Assembly (NCBI GenBank): GCA_021827995.1
Contig: JAKATK010000001.1
Span: 1-64,000, forward strand
Length of the DNA stretch: 64,000 nt
Direction: 5' to 3'
Source: Microcaldota archaeon
GTDB lineage: Archaea; Micrarchaeota; Micrarchaeia; Micrarchaeales; Micrarchaeaceae
Position numbers and translations under genes: made by a program. Of this stretch, positions 25,681 through 33,341 are shown piece by piece (positions within the stretch are counted from its first letter, which is position 1; each line of letters begins with the position of its first letter). The notes beneath the pieces were generated by a model. The model was not told the DNA's origin. It did no database searches and was given only the letters and a program-made list of their open reading frames with translations.

Positions 25681-26776
25681 ACCTCTCTTTCCTTTTTAAT
25701 ATGGCCTTCCGGACAAGGCCTAGAAGCTTCTCGAACGTCTGGTCCAGCAGGTAACCGGAGGCGTGCTCCGTGATCATGCCCTTGCTAGCGAAGCCCACCC
25801 TGGCGTGCAGCTCGTAACTCCTGGTCTTTATCCTCTTGACCGTTATCGCCATGTAGCCGATCTCTGCGCCGCTCAGCCGCCCTACCTTCTTGACGAATTC
25901 CTTGGCGCGCTGCATCATCTCCCCGCCGTACTCCATCGTCTCATTGTCCAGGCCGGACACGAACACGTTGGCCATCTCGCGCCTGCCCTTCACGACGAGG
26001 CTCTCTATTATATCGGTCACTGTCAGGACGCCGACGGGCCTCTTGCCGCTCATCGCTACCAGCGACGATATGCCGCTCCTGACCATGAGCTTTGTGGCTT
26101 CAGCCAGGCTCTCGCCCTCGTCTATGGTCTTCGCGCTGCGCTCCATGACGCTGCTCACCGGCACTTGCGCCGGCGAGTGCACCGCGGCCTTCATCTCTGG
26201 CAGCCTCTCCTTCGGTATGGTGTACCTGTGCAGTATGTCGTACTTCGTGAGCAGGCCAGCGAACGAGCCGCCCTGCAGCACTATGAGCCTGTTCACCTTG
26301 TTCTCGCGCATCAGCGCGTTCGCGCTGGCCAGCGGGGTAGCCGCGTCTATCGCCAGCACAGGCGTGCTCATCACCTCGCCGACCCTCGTGCCATCGAGGG
26401 CTTTGAGCGACAGTGCCGCGCTAAGCAGCGATTTCCTGTCGAGCACCCCTATTATCTTCTTGCCATTCACGTAAGGGAGCGCCCTGGTCCTCGCCGAGTA
26501 AAAGCCATTGACCGCATCCTCGAACGACGATGCCGGAGTGAGCACCGGCGCCCTGAGCGCGAAGTCGCCGGCGTACATGTCCTTGTCGAGCCTCAGGACG
26601 TGTGACGACCTGTAAACGGCCCTGGAATCTACCACGCCGAAGTACTCGCCGTTCTTGGTTATCACTACCGCCGGATATCTGCCGTCGAGAAGCGGCAGCA
26701 CCTTCGTTATTGGTGTCTTGTAATCGAGGAATTCCGTCTTTGAAAGCAGTCCGGCAGGCACGCCAAAAGTCTCCAT
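25637..26776 (-). CDS. Four-CBS protein with S30AE/HPF-like C-terminus
   Basis: A 379-residue soluble protein with four CBS motifs (about residues 12-60, 68-125, 130-185, 200-260), which typically bind adenine nucleotides in pairs. The last 110 residues are not CBS. KRIKTRSYELHARVGFASKG followed by GYLLDQTFEKLLGLVRKAI resembles the beta-beta-alpha end of S30AE ribosome-hibernation domains. A nucleotide-sensing ribosome-associated factor is therefore possible, but this is inference. ATG 26776 is chosen (METFGVPAG); ATG 26788 is also possible. Its 3' end overlaps the prepilin start. Confidence 0.75.
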   Translation of the reverse strand: METFGVPAGLLSKTEFLDYKTPITKVLPLLDGRYPAVVITKNGEYFGVVDSRAVYRSSHVLRLDKDMYAGDFALRAPVLTPASSFEDAVNGFYSARTRALPYVNGKKIIGVLDRKSLLSAALSLKALDGTRVGEVMSTPVLAIDAATPLASANALMRENKVNRLIVLQGGSFAGLLTKYDILHRYTIPKERLPEMKAAVHSPAQVPVSSVMERSAKTIDEGESLAEATKLMVRSGISSLVAMSGKRPVGVLTVTDIIESLVVKGRREMANVFVSGLDNETMEYGGEMMQRAKEFVKKVGRLSGAEIGYMAITVKRIKTRSYELHARVGFASKGMITEHASGYLLDQTFEKLLGLVRKAILKRKERFVSVRKLTPTGIDE

Positions 26777-26860
26777 GCTATTAACCATTACTAACACCGC
26801 GAGCGCAGGCACGCCAAATGGCGCAGCATCCTGTTCTCGTTGGTAGAATGAACGATAAAG

Positions 26861-26868
26861 TATAAATA
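26861..26868 (+). promoter_or_regulatory. TATA box of tRNA-Cys
   Basis: TATAAATA preceded by purine-rich ACGATAAAG (a BRE-like element) lies 28 bp before the tRNA-Cys 5' end, a standard archaeal promoter spacing. Confidence 0.65.
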
Positions 26869-26896
26869 GTTGCCATTCATGCATATAGCGGTCAGG

Positions 26897-26982
26897 GCCA
26901 GGATGGCAGATTGGCTATGCGGCCGCCTGCAGAGCGGCGCAGGAGGGTTCGATTTAGCGTTACGAAAATCCCTCTCCTGGCT
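26897..26982 (+). tRNA. tRNA-Cys (GCA) with a 15-nt T-loop intron
   Basis: A complete cloverleaf: acceptor GCCAGGA pairs with TCCTGGC, discriminator T at 26982 (the Cys identity base), anticodon arm GCCGC-CTGCAGA-GCGGC with GCA. The T-stem GAGGG/CCCTC is intact, but its loop is 22 nt instead of 7. The four bases TTCG (26948-26951) pair with CGAA (26963-26966). This leaves 3-nt bulges ATT and AAT, which together form a bulge-helix-bulge site. Cutting after the second base of each bulge removes 26954-26968 and leaves the normal loop TTCGATT. Confidence 0.9.
26954..26968 (+). other. tRNA intron (predicted, T-loop 59/60)
   Basis: Fifteen bases between the two predicted splicing-endonuclease cuts in tRNA-Cys. 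The bulge-helix-bulge has outer helix GAGGG/CCCTC, a central 4-bp helix and a minimal inner helix TA/TA around GCGT. Non-canonical archaeal introns in the T-loop are known; removal is expected to need a broad-specificity splicing endonuclease. Confidence 0.8.
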
Positions 26983-27112
26983 TTAATCCAGGCCCCTTTC
27001 AGCCCAAGCAAGAGGCGCGCCGCAATGGCGCGCAGCTGCGGCCAGTCAAGGCCGTAGAGGTAATCGCACGTCCCAAAGAATAAATGAAGGCGCCGGGACT
27101 GGAGGCCGCTCG

Positions 27113-28180
27113 TTGTTGAAGAGCGTAGAGAAGCTAGGGGAGCGCGAGCGGCACATCATCATTATCGCTGTCGCTGCGCTGCTGCTCATACTTGCGGTTG
27201 CGGTGATGTTCGTGAGCGGGTTAAGCCAGCCTGCTGCGGGCCTGGCCAGATGCAACGGCATAATACTGGCGCAGCAGCGCTACTCGTGCATATCGTCGCT
27301 GGCGCTGGCGCAAGGGAACGCATCGATGTGCACCGCGCTGCCAGCGCCAGGTTCCGACACGTGCGCCATCGCGGTTGAGAGCGCAACGGGCAGCGCATCC
27401 GCCTGCAGCGCCATAAGCAACGCCTCGCAGTACAAGTACGAGTGCGTGCTCGACGCCGCGCGGTCATTGCGCAACGTTTCGTATTGCGCGATGCTCATGC
27501 GACCGCAGATGGACCAGTGCGTCTACGCCATCGCGCAGGCGGAGAACTTCTCCGAGCCGAGCATGTGCGGCACCATCTCGAACGCCAGCCTGAGAACGAT
27601 GTGCACAAGTGTCGTGGACTACCGCTACGCGATAGAATACGGCAACGCGACTTACTGCGAAATGCTGCCGGCATCGTCGAACGCCACCATCCTGGCTACG
27701 ATGCTCGGCAACAGCTCCGACGCTTTCAGCACAGCATTCGACTACAACGAGATCGGCGGAACCCCGAGGGACTACTGCTATAGCCAGGTCGCCCTTGCCA
27801 CGAACGACTCATTGCTCTGCTCGTCAATCGCCAGCAGCGACGCAAGGAGCGAGTGCTCCGGGTCGCTAGCGTACCGCAGCAGCCAGTTGAACACCACCAA
27901 CATAACTCGCTTCTGCCACAACTCGTCGCTCACTAGGATGAACTCAACGCTCGTGAAGGAGTTCGCTCCAGTGCTGAAGCTAGCGTGCACGACCTCCAAT
28001 GCGATAGTGTCGAAGAACGTGACCGTGTGCAACGAGCTCTCGAACACGACCCAGCAGTATTCATGCATAATAAGCTACGCGCACGACCTGAACGACACCA
28101 GCGTATGCAGCCTAATAACGAACGCATCGGAATCGCAGGCGTGCGTCGTGGACGCGGGCGGCTATGGCGGTGTGTCCTGA
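27113..28180 (+). CDS. Cysteine-repeat, membrane-anchored extracellular protein
   Basis: I do not recognise the family. A short basic N-terminus and a single TM helix (about residues 15-37) anchor a 315-residue outside domain. That domain is built from repeats of about 35-40 residues, each with paired cysteines and the recurring pattern C..I.NAS....C....A (for example CSAISNASQYKYEC and CGTISNASLRTMC). There are more than twenty cysteines, so many disulfides are likely, and more than ten sequons. Start is TTG 27113 (or the next TTG), 7 bp after a GGAGG Shine-Dalgarno. Its TGA overlaps the ATG of the DHH gene. Confidence 0.7.
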   Translation: MLKSVEKLGERERHIIIIAVAALLLILAVAVMFVSGLSQPAAGLARCNGIILAQQRYSCISSLALAQGNASMCTALPAPGSDTCAIAVESATGSASACSAISNASQYKYECVLDAARSLRNVSYCAMLMRPQMDQCVYAIAQAENFSEPSMCGTISNASLRTMCTSVVDYRYAIEYGNATYCEMLPASSNATILATMLGNSSDAFSTAFDYNEIGGTPRDYCYSQVALATNDSLLCSSIASSDARSECSGSLAYRSSQLNTTNITRFCHNSSLTRMNSTLVKEFAPVLKLACTTSNAIVSKNVTVCNELSNTTQQYSCIISYAHDLNDTSVCSLITNASESQACVVDAGGYGGVS

Positions 28181-29604
28181 TGGCGTCGCTGCAAGGCATC
28201 GTCTCGTCCATCAAGTCCATGCCGGATCCGAGGGAAAACGTCTATACGATAATAGGGGGCAAGTCTGCGCAGTTCATGAGCGGCACGCTGCTTGCTCTCG
28301 GTGACGTTGTCGCAATCGATGTGCCAGCGGATGCGAACGGGCCATCCGTGCCGATGGTGACCAGCCCCAAGATCATGGATGCGGTGCCTATCAACGAAAT
28401 CGATAGCCATTTATCTAAACGTGTCGCTGCAGTCAGTGCAGGAGCGCGATGGCCGAGTAGCATCGGCGCGCTCAACGAGGCCATGGCTTCCTGTGCCGAG
28501 TCGATGCGCGGCGCGCTCCACGATTGTGCAGCCATTTTCCTGCGCGCCCTGTTGTCTGGCTCGCCGATAGTAGTGCGCTTCCACAACGACGGCGATGGTG
28601 CCTGCGGCGCTATGGGCGTGCAGGCCTCGCTCAGCAGGCTGATCAACGAAGAGTTCTTTGGCCAGCGCCAGGTCATGTGGCGCATGCACAAGGGCGTTTC
28701 GTACAGCGAGGATTCCCTCAACGATGACCTCGCGCATTTCAGCCAGTTCGAGTCGTTCACAAGGCCGCTGGTGCTCATAATAGACTTTGGCACGACGCAA
28801 GAGAGCGACGCGGCCCTGGTCAGGGCGGCCGGCGTCATCGACATACTGTGGATAGACCACCATCCCCCATATCAGGACTTCGACAGGGCCCGCGTTAAGT
28901 GCTACGTGAACCCGTGGGACCACGGCTGCGGCAGCGACTTCACCGCTGGCGCGCTAGCCTGCGTCTTCGCCAGGTCGATGCACGAGTGCGATGTCGATGA
29001 TTTCATAAGGGCCTCGCTGGTGAGTGACTACAGCTCCTACGCCGACAGGACCGACGCGAAGGCCATGGAGACTGCCGCGCTGCTAGACTTCCTGACGAGC
29101 GGTAGCAGGGCACATGGGATATCAAGCCCGACGCCACAGGCATTCATAGACGTGTTGTCGGATCAGGATAGGCGCGCCGAGCTGCTGGCTACGGCACGCG
29201 GCATGCTCGACGAGGCGTTCTCGATTGCGATGGGCGATCTCAAGCACTACACCGGAACGGCCGGCATCGACGTGTACGCGCTGTCGTTCGAGAGGATAGC
29301 GGAACTGGGCAACGGCTACCCAATGCCAGGCAGGTTCAGCTCCAGGTTGCAGGAACTTCTCGAGGCGAAGAACCGCGGCAAGACCCTGACCATGGTATAC
29401 CAGGGGAGCTACATATCAATAAGGATGAGCAGGGACATAGCCGGATCGGTCAACCTACAGGGCATGATAAGCAGGCTCAAGTACGCCTCGGAATACATCG
29501 AGTCCGGCGGCGGCCACAACGAGGCAGGGAGCATAAAGGTAAGCAAGGAGCACATGGACCACGTGCTCAGGCTGCTGTTGGCAGAGCTCGGCGTGAGGCA
29601 GTGA
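28180..29604 (+). CDS. DHH-superfamily phosphoesterase (RecJ/GAN-like)
   Basis: A 474-residue DHH/DHHA1 protein. Family motifs in order: VVRFHNDGDGACGAMGV (metal-binding HxDxDG form, near residue 128), VLIIDFG, the eponymous DHH in LWIDHHPPYQDFD near residue 225, and the DHHA1 motif SGGGHNEAGSIKV near the C-terminus. It likely cuts single-stranded DNA, RNA or short oligonucleotides 5' to 3', like archaeal RecJ/GAN. The first 100 residues, including TLLALGDVVAIDVPA, resemble an added OB-like part. ATG 28180 overlaps the stop of the Cys-repeat gene in TGATG. Confidence 0.82.
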   Translation: MASLQGIVSSIKSMPDPRENVYTIIGGKSAQFMSGTLLALGDVVAIDVPADANGPSVPMVTSPKIMDAVPINEIDSHLSKRVAAVSAGARWPSSIGALNEAMASCAESMRGALHDCAAIFLRALLSGSPIVVRFHNDGDGACGAMGVQASLSRLINEEFFGQRQVMWRMHKGVSYSEDSLNDDLAHFSQFESFTRPLVLIIDFGTTQESDAALVRAAGVIDILWIDHHPPYQDFDRARVKCYVNPWDHGCGSDFTAGALACVFARSMHECDVDDFIRASLVSDYSSYADRTDAKAMETAALLDFLTSGSRAHGISSPTPQAFIDVLSDQDRRAELLATARGMLDEAFSIAMGDLKHYTGTAGIDVYALSFERIAELGNGYPMPGRFSSRLQELLEAKNRGKTLTMVYQGSYISIRMSRDIAGSVNLQGMISRLKYASEYIESGGGHNEAGSIKVSKEHMDHVLRLLLAELGVRQ

Positions 29605-29613
29605 CCGCAACTG

Positions 29614-30441
29614 TCATGCACGCCGGTTAGGCTTCCTGCACACAGCAAGCATATGCGCGCTGAGGTCCGCTATCGACGGTTCGGTGCATATTGCGTAGTG
29701 GGTCTTCAGCCAGACATTCCATCGTTCGTCATTCCTCTCCAGCCTGTCGAACGCGTCTTTGGCCCACTGACCAGCGCCCTCAAGTCCGGCTATCTGCAGA
29801 ACTGCGAGCCCGTGCCTCGTTGCCAGCCCGCAGAGCTCGTCGCGCATGAACCCGTGGAAGGCTGTGAAGCCGGCCTTGCCGGAATAGTCTCCGGTACGCA
29901 CGTACCTGCTGAAGAATGGCATGGTGAGCTCCCTCTGGTACCTCGGCGTCGCCGCCTCGTTGATTACTGTGGACAGCTTTGACATGACCGATATGAGCAC
30001 CGGCGCGCCAGGCTTCGCCACGCGTGCGAGTTCCCCTATAGCATTCTTCCTGTCATCGCGCTTCAGCAGATGTGAAAGCGGCCCGCCGAGGCAGACCACA
30101 CCGTCAAAATGATTGCTCGGGAAGCACGACAAGTCCGTTATGTCAGCATTTATCGCCCCTGCAAGTCTGGCCTGCAGTCCAGCCTTCCTGACTTGCCTCT
30201 TTGCGAACGTGAGGTTGCGCTCCACGAAGTCCACAAGCACGACATCGTAACCAAGCCCTGCGAGCGCGACCGTGTACCTGCCAGGTCCGCCGCCGGCATC
30301 GAGTATCAAGCCACGCTTCGGGAACACCTTCTTGAGGAAGTGCATAGTGGTCAGGAACTCGAGCCTGTGGAATGCACCTGTGTCGAGGCGCTTCCACTCA
30401 TCCCTGACGTGCTTGGCGTAGTGCTCCTTGATGATTTTCAC
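29614..30441 (-). CDS. SAM-dependent methyltransferase
   Basis: A class I methyltransferase of about 275 residues. SAM motif I is GLILDAGGGPGRYT near residue 57, followed by the acidic end of strand 2 (DVVLVDFVERNL) and a motif IV region FDGVVCLGGPLSHLL. The GTG at 30441 is chosen because it follows the ubiX stop by 4 bp with GGTGAG just before it; an ATG at 30480 would overlap ubiX by 35 bp. The last 90 residues probably form the substrate lid. Coupling to ubiX may point to quinone-like or prenylated-cofactor work, but the substrate is not visible. Confidence 0.82.
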   Translation of the reverse strand: MKIIKEHYAKHVRDEWKRLDTGAFHRLEFLTTMHFLKKVFPKRGLILDAGGGPGRYTVALAGLGYDVVLVDFVERNLTFAKRQVRKAGLQARLAGAINADITDLSCFPSNHFDGVVCLGGPLSHLLKRDDRKNAIGELARVAKPGAPVLISVMSKLSTVINEAATPRYQRELTMPFFSRYVRTGDYSGKAGFTAFHGFMRDELCGLATRHGLAVLQIAGLEGAGQWAKDAFDRLERNDERWNVWLKTHYAICTEPSIADLSAHMLAVCRKPNRRA

Positions 30442-30445
30442 CTGC

Positions 30446-31039
30446 TCACCCGATGGCACCGCCGGCCATGTCATGCGCATTGTCCGAACCCCAGCGCCTG
30501 TATACGCTGTGCTCTATGCCGAGCACGTCCAGCGTCTTGCCGACGACGAAATCTATTATGTCGTCTATGCCCCTGGGCTTAGTGTAGAATCCGGGCGAGG
30601 CCGGCACGATGAATGCGCCGGCCCTTGCGGCCCTTAGCGCGTTCTCCAGCTCTATCTGGCCGAGCGGCGTCTCCCTGAGCACCAGAGCAAGCCGCCTGCC
30701 CATCCTAAGCGAGTTTATCGCCGACCTGGTTATCAGGTTTGACGTTATCCCGGAAGCTATCTCGCCAAGGGTCTTTATGCTGCAGGGCATCACGGCCATG
30801 CCCTGGACCACGAAGCTGGAGCTTGATATGGCAGCAGCCATCTCGTGCTCGTCGTATACCATGGCAGAGTGCGCGCCCATCCTCTCCCTCAGGCCATCGA
30901 TGCCCTCGGCCGCTGCGGTCGCGAGCGCCCCGTCGCTTATTATCGAGTGGACCTCGAATCCGAGGCCTTCGAGCACCTCGGCCGCGCGCATTGCGTACTG
31001 TATGCCGCTGGCGCCGGTAACGCCGATTATCACGCGCAT
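30446..31039 (-). CDS. ubiX: Flavin prenyltransferase UbiX
   Basis: UbiX attaches a dimethylallyl group to FMN, making the prenyl-FMN cofactor for UbiD-type decarboxylases. In 197 residues it shows the start RVIIGVTGASGIQYAMRA, the central VVQGMAVMPCSIKTLGEIASG and NLITRSA, and the phosphate-binding LVLRETPLGQIELEN, all canonical. No UbiD gene is present in the window. The methyltransferase starts 4 bp after the stop. Upstream lies a 230-bp region without a gene. Confidence 0.95.
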   Translation of the reverse strand: MRVIIGVTGASGIQYAMRAAEVLEGLGFEVHSIISDGALATAAAEGIDGLRERMGAHSAMVYDEHEMAAAISSSSFVVQGMAVMPCSIKTLGEIASGITSNLITRSAINSLRMGRRLALVLRETPLGQIELENALRAARAGAFIVPASPGFYTKPRGIDDIIDFVVGKTLDVLGIEHSVYRRWGSDNAHDMAGGAIG

Positions 31040-31268
31040 GCCATCGCTGGATTATGGCAGCATTAAGGCTAATAAATGAGCAGTGCCGGCTAGCTTGCGT
31101 AAACTGATTTTTTCCATATGGCCCAGATTGAAAATACGGCCGATAGGAAAACCCTGCGCCTAGCGCAGCGATATGCTTCGCTCTAAAGCTGCTTCGGAAG
31201 TCACCTTAGTGGCAGATTTGCAACGATGCTCACGTTTAAATATCTAAAGCGCCGTATACCTATTGGTG

Positions 31269-31373
31269 ATGAAAGTGTGTGACTGCGGATGCACGGAAGA
31301 GGAGAAAGGAAAGGAAGAGGAAGCCATAGTGGAGAAAGAACCAGCAAAGAAGGCACGCCGGCCAAAGGCGTGA
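31269..31373 (+). CDS. Very small Cys-motif protein (34 aa)
   Basis: A 34-residue open frame beginning MKVCDCGCTEEEKG, with three cysteines packed as CDCGC, a Glu/Lys-rich middle and a basic tail KKARRPKA. GGTG precedes the ATG directly, and a TATA-like TTTAAATATC lies around 31230, 30-40 bp upstream. Codons favour those of neighbouring genes. The tiny cysteine cluster could bind a metal ion. It is not a recognised family, and size alone makes this uncertain. Confidence 0.45.
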   Translation: MKVCDCGCTEEEKGKEEEAIVEKEPAKKARRPKA

Positions 31374-31390
31374 GAGTTCTGCCGGCGTGC
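31353..31390. repeat. Perfect 10-bp inverted repeat around the small ORF stop
   Basis: GCACGCCGGC (31353-31362) and GCCGGCGTGC (31381-31390) form a perfect 10-bp stem with an 18-nt loop that contains the TGA of the 34-residue ORF. The stem is very GC-rich. It could be a terminator or RNA-stabilising hairpin for the small transcript; no T-run follows it. Confidence 0.6.
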
Positions 31391-31465
31391 GCACGAATTA
31401 CGCATTAGCGTTAGCTCTTTTTCCGCATAACCTGTGGCGGATAACGCAGCGCGCACCAGAAATGC

Positions 31466-32830
31466 CTACTTCACCACCACAGTCTTTATGTTCGTGAACT
31501 CAAGCAGACCGTAGCGTGAGAGTTCCCTCCCTATGCCGCTGTCCTTGACGCCGCCGAACGGCAGGCGCGGGTCGGATGCCACTATGCCATTGACATACAC
31601 TACGCCGGCTTCTATCTTCCTGGCCAGCTCCTCGCCCTTTGCTGTGTCAGAGGTCCAGACGCTGGCGCCCAGTCCAAGCCTGCTCCTGTTCGCGATCCTC
31701 ACAGCGTCAGCTTCGTCCTTTACAGCTATTATAGGGGCCACAGGGCCGAACAGTTCTTCATTGAGCACAGGCATTCCTGGCCTCACATGCGTGACTACCG
31801 TGGGTTCGAAGAAGTAACCCTTTCCAGGCATGCGGTGTCCGCCGCATTCCACCTTCGCGCCCATAGCTACCGACCTGCCCACCTGGCTTTCGAGAGTCTC
31901 GACCTGTTGCCTGCTGGCCATCGGGCCCACCTCGGTCTTCTCGTCCATGGGATCGCCGACCGCCTTTGCCTGCATGAGCTCCACGAAACGGCGCGAGAAC
32001 TCCTCAGCAATGTCCTTTACCACTATGAAACGCTTGGCCGCTATGCAGCTCTGCCCGGAGTTTATGAGCCTAGCTTCCACTGCCATTGGGCATACAGACT
32101 CTAGCTTTGCGTCGCCCAGGACTATGAACGGGTCCGAGCCGCCAAGCTCCAGCACGAACTTCTTTATGTGCCTGCCGGCAAGCGCGGCCACGCGCCTGCC
32201 TGCCTCGACGCTGCCGGTGAGCGACACGCCGTCTACCAGGTTGCCGCGTATCAGCCTCGAGACAGCGTCATGGTCTGTTATCGCGACCTCAAACACTCCA
32301 TCTGGGAAGCCGGCCTTCGCGAATGCATCGCCGATCTTCATGGCGCACATCGGCACTGTGTTCGAGTGCCTGAGTATCGAGGTGTTGCCTGCCGCAAGCG
32401 CAGGTATGCCGAACCTTAGGGCCTGCCAGAATGGGAAGTTCCATGGCATTACCGAAAGTATGACGCCCAGTGGTTGCGGGGTTATGAAGCTCTTCCGCGC
32501 GCCAGCCTCGACCTGCTCGTCCTCGAGCCACCTCTTTGCGCTGTCGGCGTACACGTCCGCGGCCCAGGCGCACTTCTCCACCTCGCCAATCGAGCTCTTT
32601 ATCGGCTTGCCCATCTCAATGGTCATGCAGCGGCCGTAGTCCTGCGCGTTGCTCCTCAGCGCACTTGCCAGCTTCCTAAGGTAACCAGCGCGCTCGCTCA
32701 CGTCCAGCCTACGCCACTCTTCGAATGCCTCCCTGGAGTCCTTCGCCGCTTTCTTGACGCCTGGCCAATCGAGCGTCTCGAACTCGCCGTTGAGCTGCTC
32801 GGTTGCCGGGTTTATTGACTGGATTTTCAT
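31466..32830 (-). CDS. Aldehyde dehydrogenase (succinate-semialdehyde dehydrogenase-like)
   Basis: A 454-residue NAD(P)-dependent aldehyde dehydrogenase. The catalytic base Glu sits in KFVLELGGSDPFIVL and the nucleophile Cys in INSGQSCIAAKRF, as in the GabD branch. The NAD site LTGSVEAGRRVAA and the C-terminal PFGGVKDSGIGRELS are intact. ATG 32830 is chosen (MKIQSINPATEQL is the family start). It lies 5 bp after the truncated G1 gene on the same strand, yet has normal GC, so the AT-rich cassette has been inserted upstream of it. A likely substrate is succinate semialdehyde, made from GABA. Confidence 0.9.
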   Translation of the reverse strand: MKIQSINPATEQLNGEFETLDWPGVKKAAKDSREAFEEWRRLDVSERAGYLRKLASALRSNAQDYGRCMTIEMGKPIKSSIGEVEKCAWAADVYADSAKRWLEDEQVEAGARKSFITPQPLGVILSVMPWNFPFWQALRFGIPALAAGNTSILRHSNTVPMCAMKIGDAFAKAGFPDGVFEVAITDHDAVSRLIRGNLVDGVSLTGSVEAGRRVAALAGRHIKKFVLELGGSDPFIVLGDAKLESVCPMAVEARLINSGQSCIAAKRFIVVKDIAEEFSRRFVELMQAKAVGDPMDEKTEVGPMASRQQVETLESQVGRSVAMGAKVECGGHRMPGKGYFFEPTVVTHVRPGMPVLNEELFGPVAPIIAVKDEADAVRIANRSRLGLGASVWTSDTAKGEELARKIEAGVVYVNGIVASDPRLPFGGVKDSGIGRELSRYGLLEFTNIKTVVVK

Positions 32831-32835
32831 GCAAA

Positions 32836-33327
32836 TCACGTAACATGATTCAGGATCCAAGCAGAGCGTTGCATGGCAGTTGCGTTTGCATTCTGGCCAG
32901 TAATATCGACTTTAGCGTACATAAGGTCATCGGCGTTCACTGGGAAAAGAAATTGCATGCCGTTATTTATACCAACTAGCTGGTACCAGGCGTAATACGA
33001 AGATGGTGGGCATCCCGATATGGTGCATTTATAAAATGAATCTGTACCGATTTGTACTAATGGAATTATGTGATAGCCACCAATTCCAACCCATTGTGCT
33101 AAGTACCTCGGCGTAGGGCTATTCAAAAACTGTTGCACAAGCCACTCGCCAGACACACTGGTAACGAGTTGGGATGGATGAACCACATAGCCAGACCAAA
33201 TATGAGAAGTCTGTTGGGCTGGTGGCGATGAATACGCCGAATTAATTATAAAAATAAGCAATGAGGTTATAATTATCAGAAACCTCAACAACGACATTTT
33301 CATTGAAACACGCTGGATTATTGCCAA
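32836..33327 (-). CDS. Truncated G1-like (eqolisin) acid peptidase paralogue
   Basis: A 163-residue secreted protein: N-terminal signal helix (residues 9-32) and a G1-like domain start HIWSGYVVHP, AQWVGIGGYHIIPLVQIG with Q92 matching catalytic Gln53 of scytalidoglutamic peptidase. The next conserved acidic position reads YAWYQL (Q116) where the long paralogue has YTWYEF. The chain stops at residue 163, before the segment that carries the catalytic Glu (IEWIDE in the long copy). It should therefore be inactive as a peptidase. AT-rich. It is the second gene of the downstream copy of a duplicated cassette. Confidence 0.65.
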   Translation of the reverse strand: MAIIQRVSMKMSLLRFLIIITSLLIFIINSAYSSPPAQQTSHIWSGYVVHPSQLVTSVSGEWLVQQFLNSPTPRYLAQWVGIGGYHIIPLVQIGTDSFYKCTISGCPPSSYYAWYQLVGINNGMQFLFPVNADDLMYAKVDITGQNANATAMQRSAWILNHVT

Positions 33328-33341
33328 GAGTCTTCTATGCG

